A stretch of DNA of 64,000 nucleotides, taken from Rhodanobacteraceae bacterium. Lineage in GTDB: Bacteria; Pseudomonadota; Gammaproteobacteria; Xanthomonadales; Rhodanobacteraceae. The DNA is taken from positions 3,078,578 to 3,142,577 of the forward strand of contig CP126531.1 in NCBI GenBank assembly GCA_030167125.1. Direction: 5' to 3'. A model generated the notes under the pieces. That model saw only the letters and a list, made by a program, of their open reading frames with translations, ran no database searches and had not been told where the DNA came from. Of this stretch, positions 8,313 through 15,843 are shown piece after piece. Numbering within the stretch: the stretch's first letter is position 1; the number at the start of each line of letters is the position of its first letter. The position numbers were made by a program, and so were the translations under genes.

Positions 8313-8870
8313 ATGGATTTGCGCAATCGGCGCCGCCTGCAGGCCGTGGTGATCGTGGGCATCTTCGCGGCCTCCATGATCTTCGCGGCCGCGATGATGA
8401 TGTCCGGCTGGTCGCCGCCCACGCGCAGCTATGGCACGCCGATCCGGCCCGAGCGCGATCTCGCACAGATGCCCGTGCGGCTGGCCGGCGGCGAGGCATT
8501 TTTGTTCCGCAGCCATGAGGTTGCGTGGACGCTGATTGCATTGCCGGGCCCGGATTGTGCCGAACGCTGCCTGCGGCAACTCGACCTCGTGCATCGCGCG
8601 CAGATCACGCTGGACAAGCAGGCCGGCATGCTGCGGCTGGTGTACCTCGGCACGCCGCCGCAAGGCGCGGCGGTCGAAGGCTTCGACAAGGTGTGGACGC
8701 TCGCGACCACTTCGTCGCCGGCGCTTGAAAGCTTTCGTCCGCAGACCGCCGACAACGTGAGCGCGGTGCTGGTCACGCCAGGCGGCAAGGCCATGTTGAG
8801 TTATCCGGCGGGTTTCGACGCGACGCGCCTGCGGGGCGATCTCAAGAAAGCGGTGCAGGTGGCCTTGTGA
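8313..8870 (+). CDS. SCO-like membrane-anchored thioredoxin-fold protein lacking the copper-binding His
   Basis: A 185-residue protein with one N-terminal membrane helix (10-31) and a periplasmic domain. An AGGAG Shine-Dalgarno (8301-8305) precedes ATG 8313. Residues 82-86 are CAERC, a CxxxC motif placed as in SCO1, followed by a helix (LRQLDLVHRAQITL) and LRLVYLGTPP, which parallels VRVLFVTVDPA in the true SCO1 at 14770-15366. Where SCO1 has the Cu-ligand His (THSSAIYVF) this protein has NVSAVLVT. It therefore looks like a SCO/thioredoxin-fold paralog that keeps the thiols but not the His. Genes in this position in Xanthomonas are annotated only as hypothetical; a role in oxidase maturation is inferred. 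Confidence 0.7.
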   Translation: MDLRNRRRLQAVVIVGIFAASMIFAAAMMMSGWSPPTRSYGTPIRPERDLAQMPVRLAGGEAFLFRSHEVAWTLIALPGPDCAERCLRQLDLVHRAQITLDKQAGMLRLVYLGTPPQGAAVEGFDKVWTLATTSSPALESFRPQTADNVSAVLVTPGGKAMLSYPAGFDATRLRGDLKKAVQVAL

Positions 8871-10063
8871 TGCCGACGACGAACCTGCCGCTGCGCACGC
8901 TCGCGTGGATCGCCTGCGCGCTGGCGTTTTTCCTGATCATGTACGGCTCGTTCGTGCGCCTTTCCAACGCCGGGCTGTCGTGTCCCGACTGGCCCACCTG
9001 CTACGGACGCATCACCTGGCCGGTCAAGCCCGCCGCTGTCGCGAAAGCGGACAAGGCATTTCCGAACCGGCCCGTCGAAACGCACAAGGCGTGGCGCGAG
9101 CAGACGCACCGTTTTGCCGCGGGCACGCTCGGCCTCTTGGTGCTGGCCGAAGCGCTGGTGGCGACGTTCGCGAGCCGGCGACGCTTCGGATTGGTCATCG
9201 CGGCGATCGTGCTGATCGGCATCGGCATACCGATGTACATGGCGAAGAACTACGTGACCGCCAGCGTGCTCGCGGCGATCGGCGAGGGGTTGCTGCTGGC
9301 CGTCGCGTTCCTGTGGCGAGGCTCCGGATGGCGACGCATCGCGGTGCTGGCGCTCGCCGTGGTGTGCTTCCAGGCGCTGCTCGGGATGTGGACGGTCACG
9401 TGGCTGCTGAAACCCATCGTGGTGACGGGACACTTGCTGGGCGGCATGGCGACTTTCGCGTTGCTGGCGTGGGTGGCGTGGCGGATTTCGATCCGCGAGC
9501 AAGACAACCCGCGCATCGCGCATCTGTTCGCGGCGGCGGTGGTCGGCGTGGTGCTGCTGGCGTGCCAGATTTTCCTGGGCGGCTGGACGTCGTCCAACTA
9601 CGCGGCGCTCGCTTGCGGCATCGGCGGTTCGGCGTTCCCGACGTGCCTCGACCAGTGGTGGCCGGCGATGGATTTCCACCAGGGCTTCATCCTGTGGCGC
9701 GGCATCGGCGTGGATTTCCAGGGCGGCATCCTGGATGCCGCCGCGCGCACCGCGATCCAGATGGTGCATCGCTTCGGCGCGGCGGTGGTGTTCGTGTACG
9801 TGCTGTGGCTGGCGCACCAGGCAGGCCGCGCCGGATTGCGCGGTCATGGGATCGCACTTGCGATGCTGCTGCTGTTGCAGGTCGCGCTGGGCATCAGCAA
9901 CGTGGTGCTGGGCCTGCCGCTGGCGATCGCGGTTGCGCACACCGGCGGTGCGGCGCTGTTGCTGTTCGCACTCGTGACGCTGCTCGCGCGGACGCGAGAA
10001 TCGGCATTCGAAATTCGAGACTCTGAAAAGCTCGTCATTCCCGCGAAAGCGGGAATCCAGTGA
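8870..10063 (+). CDS. ctaA: Haem A synthase (COX15/CtaA)
   Basis: CtaA oxidises the C8 methyl of haem O to give haem A. The protein has 397 residues in eight membrane helices. Conserved features include GSFVRLSNAGLSCPDWPTCYG, the haem-ligand region EQTHRFAAGTLG, VTGHLLGGM, the second half with MVHRFGAAVVF, and AHTGGAALLLF. The ATG at 8870 overlaps the stop of the preceding gene (TGATG). The last roughly 18 residues (FEIRDSEKLVIPAKAGIQ) are the translation of a REP element, and the stop codon directly follows it, so the native C-terminus has been replaced or extended. Confidence 0.93.
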   Translation: MPTTNLPLRTLAWIACALAFFLIMYGSFVRLSNAGLSCPDWPTCYGRITWPVKPAAVAKADKAFPNRPVETHKAWREQTHRFAAGTLGLLVLAEALVATFASRRRFGLVIAAIVLIGIGIPMYMAKNYVTASVLAAIGEGLLLAVAFLWRGSGWRRIAVLALAVVCFQALLGMWTVTWLLKPIVVTGHLLGGMATFALLAWVAWRISIREQDNPRIAHLFAAAVVGVVLLACQIFLGGWTSSNYAALACGIGGSAFPTCLDQWWPAMDFHQGFILWRGIGVDFQGGILDAAARTAIQMVHRFGAAVVFVYVLWLAHQAGRAGLRGHGIALAMLLLLQVALGISNVVLGLPLAIAVAHTGGAALLLFALVTLLARTRESAFEIRDSEKLVIPAKAGIQ

Positions 10064-10150
10064 CTTTGCTGTTGCGATCCACGGGCAGAGAGCAAAGGCT
10101 CTGGGTTTCGGGTTCCGCCGCGATGAAGCCGCGGCGGCCCCGGAATGACG
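10033..10150. repeat. Inverted pair of REP palindromes between ctaA and ctaB
   Basis: The left unit (10033-10060) contains CATTCCCGCGAAAGCGGGAAT. The right unit (about 10109-10149) carries GGTTCCGCCGCG...CGCGGCGG and ends CCCCGGAATGACG, the complement of the left-unit head. The two units therefore face each other as in a BIME. Flanking this are ATTCGAAATTCGAGACT and TCCCGAGTCCCCAGTCCCT tandem-like strings. The left unit lies inside ctaA. The 28-bp left unit recurs exactly at 62608-62635. The 141-bp ctaA-ctaB gap holds little else. Confidence 0.85.
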
Positions 10151-10204
10151 ACCTCCTTGGTCGCGTCCCGAGTCCCCAGTCCCTCGTCCCGATAAAATAA
10201 CCCG

Positions 10205-11125
10205 ATGTCCACGCTCGCCGGCCAATACCTCGCCGCCACCAAGCCGCGCATCGTCGCGTTGCTGGTGTTCACCGCGATCATCGGCATGCTGCTGGCCGCG
10301 CCGGGCGTGCCGCCGTGGCGGGCGCTGGTGTTCGGCACGCTGGGCATCTGGATGGCGTCGTCGTCGGCTGCGGCGCTCAACCAGTTGATCGACCAGCGCA
10401 TCGACCGGGTGATGGCGCGCACCGCACACCGTCCGCTGGTCACCGGCACGCTCACCGCGCGCCAGGTGCTGATGTTTGCGACGCTGCTGGGCGTCGCATC
10501 GATGCTGATCCTCGGCCTGCTGGTGAACTGGCTGACCGCGCTGCTCACCTTCATCGGCCTGATCGGTTACGCGGTGATCTACACGGCGTTCCTGAAACGC
10601 GCGACGCCGCAGAACATCGTGATCGGCGGCCTGGCCGGCGCGATCCCGCCGCTGCTGGGCTGGGCGGCGGTGACCGGTATGCAGGCGTCCAGCGATTGGG
10701 CTTACGGCTTGCTGCTGGTGCTGATCGTGTTCGTGTGGACGCCGCCGCACTTCTGGTCGCTGGCGATCTTCCGGCGCGAGGATTACCGGCGCGCCTGCGT
10801 CCCGATGCTGCCGGTGGTGTACGGCGTCGAATACACCCGCTGGCACGTGCTGTTCTACACCGTGCTGCTGGTGCTGGTGAGCCTGCTGCCGTACCTCACC
10901 GGCATGAGTGGACTTCTGTATCTCGGCGGCGCCGCGGTGCTGGGCATCGCGTACCTCTACTACGCGGTCCGGCTGATGCGGCCGCCGGACGAGCGCTTCG
11001 CGATGAGTGCGTTCGGCTACTCGATCGTCTACCTGATCGCCCTGTTCAGCTTCCTGCTGGTCGACCACTGGCTGGCCACCCCGGTGGTGCGGGTGGGTGG
11101 CTACGTATTGCAACGAATCGGGTAA
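10205..11125 (+). CDS. ctaB: Protohaem IX farnesyltransferase (haem O synthase)
   Basis: This enzyme attaches farnesyl to haem B, the step before CtaA. It has 306 residues and about nine membrane helices. UbiA-family motifs are [20 protein letters not shown] (Asp-rich motif 1, followed by PLVTGTL), [20 protein letters not shown], and the second Asp-containing loop around [20 protein letters not shown]. An A+T-rich string GATAAAATAA (10191-10200) lies right before the ATG, too close to be a promoter for this start. Gene order ctaA-ctaB is conserved in the group. Confidence 0.95.
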   Translation: MSTLAGQYLAATKPRIVALLVFTAIIGMLLAAPGVPPWRALVFGTLGIWMASSSAAALNQLIDQRIDRVMARTAHRPLVTGTLTARQVLMFATLLGVASMLILGLLVNWLTALLTFIGLIGYAVIYTAFLKRATPQNIVIGGLAGAIPPLLGWAAVTGMQASSDWAYGLLLVLIVFVWTPPHFWSLAIFRREDYRRACVPMLPVVYGVEYTRWHVLFYTVLLVLVSLLPYLTGMSGLLYLGGAAVLGIAYLYYAVRLMRPPDERFAMSAFGYSIVYLIALFSFLLVDHWLATPVVRVGGYVLQRIG

Positions 11126-11191
11126 GCTGGCGCGACGCGTCGGGGGGAGCCGGCGCGCGCGAGGTATCGGGAGCCCGGACCGGGAGGTCGG

Positions 11192-13384
11192 TTGCGCTTG
11201 AACGTGGTCCTGCTGGTGGTGGCGATCGTCGCCGCGTTGATCAGCATCGCGCTGGCGGCGTGGGCGTTGCGCAAGCAGCGCCGCATCCTGAAGGAACTGA
11301 CGGCGAGCCGCGAGCGCTACATGCTGCTCGCCGAGTGCGCCAACGACGGCACCTGGGAGTTCGACGTGGCGGCGCGGCGCTTCGATTTCTCGCGGCGGCT
11401 GTACAAGCTGCTCGGTTACGAAGAAGGCACGCTGACCACGCCGGAGGATCTGGAGCGCATCGTTTCACCCGAGGATTACCCCGGTTCGCGCGAAGCGATC
11501 TACGCGCACATGCAGGCGCGCCGCACCGATGAATTGCAGCGCGTCATGCGCATGCGCACCGGCGACGGACGCAACCTGACGGTGCTCGCGCGCAGCGTCG
11601 TGCAGTACGCCGAAGACGGCTCGCCCGTGCGCGTGCTGGGCTCGTACACCGACATCACCAAGCGCCTGCGCGACGAGCGCCAGCTGCAGATCGCGGCCAG
11701 CGTGTTCGATGCCGGCAGCGACGGCATCCTCATCAGCGACGCGCTGCAGCGCATCGTTTCGGTCAACAGCGCCTTCATGCGCGTGACCGGCTACCAGCGC
11801 GACGAGCTGACCGGGCGTCCGGTGCGCGACATGCAGATCCCGTCGCCCGCGACCCGCGCCTGCGACCTCGCCCTGCGCGAGTCGGACAAGTGGAGCGGCG
11901 AAATCGCGTGGCGCCGCCGCAACGGCGAGGGCAAGGCGCTCGACAGTTCGGTGGTCGCGGTGCGCGATTCGTCGGGCGAGGTCGCGTTCCACATCCACGT
12001 CTGCATCGACACCGCCGAGCTGCGCTACGCGCAGGCGCGCATCCGCCATCTCGCCTATTTCGATCCGCTGACCGGCCTGCCCAACCGCACCCACATGCGC
12101 GGCCAGTTCGCGCAGGCGCTGGCGGTGGCGCGGCACGGCGCGCGGCCGCTGGCGGTGGTGTTCTTCGACCTCGACAATTTCAAGGAGATCAACGACACCG
12201 CCGGCCACAGCGTGGGCGACGACGTGATCTGCACGGTGGCGCAACGCTTGAGCGAAGGCGTGCGCGAAGGCGACGTGCTGTGCCGCTTCGGTGGCGACGA
12301 GTTCCTGCTGCTGCTGCCCGACACCGACGCCGCGGCGGCCGAAGTCCTGACGCGGCGCCTGATCGAACGGATCTGCCAGCCGGTCGACGTCGAAGGCCGC
12401 TTGCTGGACATCGCCGCCAGCGCGGGTTTCAGCATCTTCCCGGACGACGCGACCGACGCCGAAAACCTGGTGCGCGAAGCCGACACCGCGTTGTTCCGCG
12501 CCAAGGCGGAAGGCGGCAACACGGTGTTGCGGTTCCTGCCGTGGATGGGCGAGGCCGTGACCTGGCGGCACGACATGCAGGCCGCGTTGCGCGCCGCGAT
12601 CGTGCGCCAGCAATTCGTGTTGCGCTACCAGCCGATCGTGGACGCGCGCGCGAACCGCATCCGCGGGTTCGAGGCCCTGCTGTACTGGAACCGGCCCGGC
12701 ATGGGCGTGGTGGGGCCGAGCTCGTTCATCGGCCTGGCCGAGGAGTCGCGGCTGATCGAGTCGATCGGCGCGTGGGTGGTCGATGAAGCCTGCCGGCAAC
12801 TGGCCACGTGGAAGCATGTCGGCCTGCCGGCGTTCTACATCGGCATCAACGTGTCGGGCATGCAGTTGCGCGTCGGCGGCACCTTCCAGGAGGTGTTGGC
12901 CGGCGCGATGCGCAAACACGGCATCGGCAGCGAAGACCTGATGCTGGAAATCACCGAGCGGCACCTGGTGCAGGACGTGAAAGGCGGGCTGCCGCTGCTG
13001 GAAGCGCTGACGGCCAGCGGGCTGCGGGTGTCCATCGACGATTTCGGCACCGGCTATTCCAACCTCGAATCGCTGAAGAACCTCACCGTCGACCAGATCA
13101 AGATCGACCGCGCGTTCGTGCGCAACCTGATGACCGAATCGGGCGACCGCGCGATCGTGCGCTCGATCATCGCGCTGGGCCGCAGCCTCGGCCTGCAGGT
13201 CGTGGCCGAGGGCGTGGAGTCCGGCGAGCAGATGCACATGCTGCGCGAATTCGGTTGCGACCTGTTGCAGGGTTTCCTGTACGCGCGTCCGCTCGAAGTC
13301 GATGCGGTGCCCGGCTTCCTCACCGAACTTGCCGCCGGCAAGGCGGGCCGCAAGGCTGGCGAGCGCGGCCCGGTTGTGATGTGA
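11192..13384 (+). CDS. Membrane-anchored PAS-GGDEF-EAL cyclic di-GMP signalling protein
   Basis: A 730-residue protein. The start is a TTG at 11192 preceded by GGGAGG, though TTG 11198 or GTG 11204 are possible. An N-terminal helix (VVLLVVAIVAALISIALAAWAL) is followed by two PAS domains (about 45-160 and 168-285), a GGDEF domain with an intact RFGGDEF signature, and an EAL domain with GFEALL, EITERH, DDFGTGYS, KIDRAF and VVAEGVE. Both catalytic signatures look intact, so it could make and break c-di-GMP, with PAS input. It sits between ctaB and the copper-assembly genes, an odd place for a signalling gene, and may link respiratory or redox state to c-di-GMP; that is inference. Confidence 0.92.
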   Translation: MRLNVVLLVVAIVAALISIALAAWALRKQRRILKELTASRERYMLLAECANDGTWEFDVAARRFDFSRRLYKLLGYEEGTLTTPEDLERIVSPEDYPGSREAIYAHMQARRTDELQRVMRMRTGDGRNLTVLARSVVQYAEDGSPVRVLGSYTDITKRLRDERQLQIAASVFDAGSDGILISDALQRIVSVNSAFMRVTGYQRDELTGRPVRDMQIPSPATRACDLALRESDKWSGEIAWRRRNGEGKALDSSVVAVRDSSGEVAFHIHVCIDTAELRYAQARIRHLAYFDPLTGLPNRTHMRGQFAQALAVARHGARPLAVVFFDLDNFKEINDTAGHSVGDDVICTVAQRLSEGVREGDVLCRFGGDEFLLLLPDTDAAAAEVLTRRLIERICQPVDVEGRLLDIAASAGFSIFPDDATDAENLVREADTALFRAKAEGGNTVLRFLPWMGEAVTWRHDMQAALRAAIVRQQFVLRYQPIVDARANRIRGFEALLYWNRPGMGVVGPSSFIGLAEESRLIESIGAWVVDEACRQLATWKHVGLPAFYIGINVSGMQLRVGGTFQEVLAGAMRKHGIGSEDLMLEITERHLVQDVKGGLPLLEALTASGLRVSIDDFGTGYSNLESLKNLTVDQIKIDRAFVRNLMTESGDRAIVRSIIALGRSLGLQVVAEGVESGEQMHMLREFGCDLLQGFLYARPLEVDAVPGFLTELAAGKAGRKAGERGPVVM

Positions 13385-13436
13385 TGCGGGATTGCCGCGC
13401 TGCCTGGCGCGGCAATCGTGTGCGACGGATGATGCC

Positions 13437-14363
13437 TTGAATCTGTTTCTCGACTTCCTGCGCTGGTGGATTCCCTGGGAACCTTCGCCCACTGCCGTCG
13501 CCGCGTTCGTGCTCGCGGCGTGGCTGTACGGGCGCGGCGCGCGGCGCTCGCCGGCGGCCGCGCCGTGGCACCGGCAACTTTTGTTCTGGTCCGGCCTCAT
13601 CATCATCTACTTCAGCCTGCACACGCACCTCGACTTTTATGCCGAGCACGAGTTCTTCGTGAACCGCCTGCAGCAATTCGGATTGCAGCACCTCGGCCCG
13701 TTCCTGGTGGTGCTGGCCTATCCCGGCGCGACCTTGCGCAGCGGCTTGCCGTTGCGCTGGCGCACGCGCTGGCTGCGGCCGTTCGCACGCAGTGCGCCGT
13801 GGCGCGGACTCGCGGGTTTCCTGCTCAATCCATGGATCGCCTCGTTCGTGTTCGTCGGCGTGATGCTGTTCTGGTTGTGGCCGTCGGTGCTGTTCTACGC
13901 GATGCTGGATTGGCGCCTGTACCGCGTGATGAACTGGAGCATGATCGTGGCCGGGCTGCTGTATTGGTGGCTGATTCTCGACCGCCGGCCCAGGCCGCCT
14001 GCGCGGCTGGCGCCGGGCCTGCGCGTGCTGGTCGAAATGCTGGTGATGGTGCCGCTGATCCTGGCCGGCGCGTACATCACTTTCACCGGCAAGGACCTGT
14101 ATCCGATCTACAGCCTGTGCGGGCGCGCGTTCAACGGCATCCCGCCCGCCACCGACCAGTACCTCGGCGGCCTGATCCTGTGGATACCCGGCGCAATGAT
14201 GAGCGTGCTGGCCGCGGCCATCGCGTTCGGCCATTGGCTGTCACTCGACGCGCGCGGCCGCCTGTCGTCGCGGAAGGCGCGGCGCGAAGCCTGGCGCGCG
14301 CGCGTGGTCGCGCGCACTCATGGTCCCGAAGCGTTCGCCGGACGCACCGAAAAATCCACCTGA
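13437..14363 (+). CDS. ctaG: Cytochrome c oxidase assembly factor CtaG, caa3 type
   Basis: A 308-residue integral membrane protein with about seven helices (start TTG 13437, MNLFLDFLRWW; weak ribosome site; an upstream TTG at 13392 is also in frame). Signatures of the Caa3_CtaG family are WSGLIIIYFSLHTHLDF, HLGPFLVVLAYPGA, the aromatic helix LNPWIASFVFVGVMLFW, and the C-terminal DQYLGGLILWIPGAMMSV. In Bacillus, CtaG is needed for formation of the CuB centre of caa3 oxidase. This is not homologous to Cox11, which is also confusingly called CtaG. Since cox11 is absent from this block, this protein may supply its function. Its 3' end overlaps the convergent PCuAC gene by 46 bp. Confidence 0.85.
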   Translation: MNLFLDFLRWWIPWEPSPTAVAAFVLAAWLYGRGARRSPAAAPWHRQLLFWSGLIIIYFSLHTHLDFYAEHEFFVNRLQQFGLQHLGPFLVVLAYPGATLRSGLPLRWRTRWLRPFARSAPWRGLAGFLLNPWIASFVFVGVMLFWLWPSVLFYAMLDWRLYRVMNWSMIVAGLLYWWLILDRRPRPPARLAPGLRVLVEMLVMVPLILAGAYITFTGKDLYPIYSLCGRAFNGIPPATDQYLGGLILWIPGAMMSVLAAAIAFGHWLSLDARGRLSSRKARREAWRARVVARTHGPEAFAGRTEKST

Positions 14364-14773
14364 AGCGTGCTGCCGTCGGCGAAGTGCAGGTCGAGCGGCA
14401 CCTTGTCGCCCGGTTTCACCGGATGCGTCGCGTGCATCAGCATCAGGTGATAGCCGCCCGGTGCGAGCTTGGCGCTGCCGTGCGCGGGGATGTCGAGGTG
14501 ATCCACCATCTCCATGGTGCTGTCGCCCTCGGCGAGCCGCGAACGGTGCAGCATCACCGCGCCGTACGCGGCGCTGCTGACGCCGGTGAGGCGTTGCACG
14601 CCATCGCCATCATTCACGATCGTCGCGTAGCCCGCCGCAGGCAGGTTGGCCGGCAGCCAGCGGATCCACGCTCGTTCGACGCGGACGTTCGCGGGTGCGA
14701 ATGTTGCCCCGACAGCGGCTGTGGTGGCGGCGAGCAGGGCGGTGCAAAGCAGGTTGCGCATTCCGGGAATCAT
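14318..14773 (-). CDS. Periplasmic copper chaperone PCu(A)C
   Basis: A 151-residue exported protein that delivers Cu(I) to the CuA site of subunit II, working with SCO1. The family motif H-x10-M-x21-H-x-M is exact: H76, M87, H109, M111, within MLHRSRLAEGDSTMEM and PGGYHLMLM. A signal peptide spans about residues 5-23. ATG 14773 overlaps the stop codon of sco (ATGA), so the two are translationally coupled; an alternative ATG at 14761 would remove four residues. Together with the upstream SCO1 this forms a copper-insertion pair. Confidence 0.93.
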   Translation of the reverse strand: MIPGMRNLLCTALLAATTAAVGATFAPANVRVERAWIRWLPANLPAAGYATIVNDGDGVQRLTGVSSAAYGAVMLHRSRLAEGDSTMEMVDHLDIPAHGSAKLAPGGYHLMLMHATHPVKPGDKVPLDLHFADGSTLQVDFSVRPANASGP

Positions 14774-15366
14774 TGACGCACCAGGATGTCGAGGTCGTGC
14801 AGGATTTCGTCGTTCGATGCGCCCGGCGTCGCCAGCAGGCGCGCGCGGCCGTCGCGATCGAATACGTAGATCGCCGAGCTGTGCGTGACGTCGTAGTCGC
14901 CGGCCTTGCCGTTCGGCGTTTCGGGTTTGTAGAACGCGCGGTAGCGTTTGGCCAGTTGCGCGATCGCGTCCTGCGTGCCGGTCAGCCCGACGATGCGCGG
15001 ATCGAACGCGGTGACGTACTGGTGCAGCACCGGCACCGTGTCGCGCGCCGGATCCACCGTCACGAACAGCACGCGCACGTCGTCCGCGGCCCTGCCCATT
15101 TTCTGCAGCACCGTGTGCAGGTGCACCAGCGTCAACGGGCACACGTCCGGACAATGCGTGTAGCCGAAATACAGCAGCACGACCTTGCCGCGATACGTCG
15201 CCGCGGTCACCGGCTGACCGAGATCGTTGGTCATGCTGAATTGAAGATCCGGCAGATGGCCCTGCACGTCGTCGAGCTGCCATTGCGGATGCGCTGCGCA
15301 AGCGGCGAGCAGCGCAATGGCCAGCGCGGCGAGCAGCCAGCGGATGGGTGAGCGGTGGAGCGGCAT
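14770..15366 (-). CDS. SCO1/SenC copper chaperone lipoprotein
   Basis: A 198-residue thioredoxin-fold copper chaperone for CuA assembly. The N-terminus is a lipoprotein signal with lipobox LLAAC (Cys23). Copper ligands are C72 and C76 in CPDVC and H162 in THSSAIYVF; VLFVTVDPARDT and YRAFYKP are also typical. Start ATG 15366. It is followed by PCuAC with an ATGA overlap. It is convergent with the ctaG unit on the other strand, so copper assembly here is split over two opposing operons. Confidence 0.95.
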   Translation of the reverse strand: MPLHRSPIRWLLAALAIALLAACAAHPQWQLDDVQGHLPDLQFSMTNDLGQPVTAATYRGKVVLLYFGYTHCPDVCPLTLVHLHTVLQKMGRAADDVRVLFVTVDPARDTVPVLHQYVTAFDPRIVGLTGTQDAIAQLAKRYRAFYKPETPNGKAGDYDVTHSSAIYVFDRDGRARLLATPGASNDEILHDLDILVRQ

Positions 15367-15413
15367 GACGGTGCCCGGACCAAGCAATGCAACCGGAGAT
15401 GATAGCGCGATGT

Positions 15414-15731
15414 TCAGCGGCCGCTTGCGAGGCGCTTGAGGAAAACCCGCATCTCCTTCGCCGCCTGCACGTCGCCGCGCGCTTCGGCGGCGGCGATGCC
15501 GCGCCGCCATGCTTCCGCGGCGGCTTGCGCATCGCCTGCGCACAGGCAAGCTTGTCCGAGCCGTTTCCATGCCGCGGAATAGCCCGCGTCGAATTCGAGC
15601 GCGGCGCGCAGCTGCGCGATGGCTTCGGTGGTGTCATCCGCGTCGAGCAACGCCGAGCCCAGCGAGTAGCGCAGCAGCGCGCCGTCTCGGGAACCGCCGA
15701 GTTGCGCTCTCAATGAATCCAGTCGCGTCAT
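15414..15731 (-). CDS. Small TPR-repeat protein
   Basis: A 105-residue protein without signal peptide. It consists of about two and a half tetratricopeptide repeats (LLRYSLGSALLDADDTTEAI, AAWKRLGQACLCAGDAQAAA), predicting a protein-binding helical scaffold in the cytoplasm. It is 47 bp upstream of sco on the same strand and could be co-transcribed with it. Upstream lies repeat element copy A. Partner unknown. Confidence 0.72.
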   Translation of the reverse strand: MTRLDSLRAQLGGSRDGALLRYSLGSALLDADDTTEAIAQLRAALEFDAGYSAAWKRLGQACLCAGDAQAAAEAWRRGIAAAEARGDVQAAKEMRVFLKRLASGR

Positions 15732-15733
15732 TT

Positions 15734-15843
15734 GAAGCAGCTGTTGTGGAAGTCAGGCCAAGGATGGCCGAGGTGGACTCCATGACGTCTGCGCGTTCCG
15801 ATGTGCGAGTCGGCCCGCCGATGCAGCGATCATGGACGATCGC
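15734..15843. repeat. 108-bp glycosyltransferase-island repeat, copy A
   Basis: The element begins GAAGCAGCTGTTGTGGAAGT and carries an inner palindrome, GGCCAAGGATGGCC (15756-15769). It ends with the inverted repeat GCGATC-ATGGAC-GATCGC (15826-15843). The stop codon of the ArnT-like gene (15830-15832) lies inside the terminal palindrome. Copies B and C share the same two conserved ends, with a divergent middle of about 50 bp. Confidence 0.85.

Noticed and set aside
8801..11113. 770-codon open frame on the minus strand opposite ctaA and ctaB
   Set aside because: Low-complexity His/Gln/Arg/Ala composition typical of antisense frames in G+C-rich genes; ctaA and ctaB on the other strand carry full family motifs.
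11465..13606. 713-codon minus-strand frame opposite the GGDEF-EAL gene
   Set aside because: Antisense shadow; spans the end of one gene and the start of another with no sensible start.
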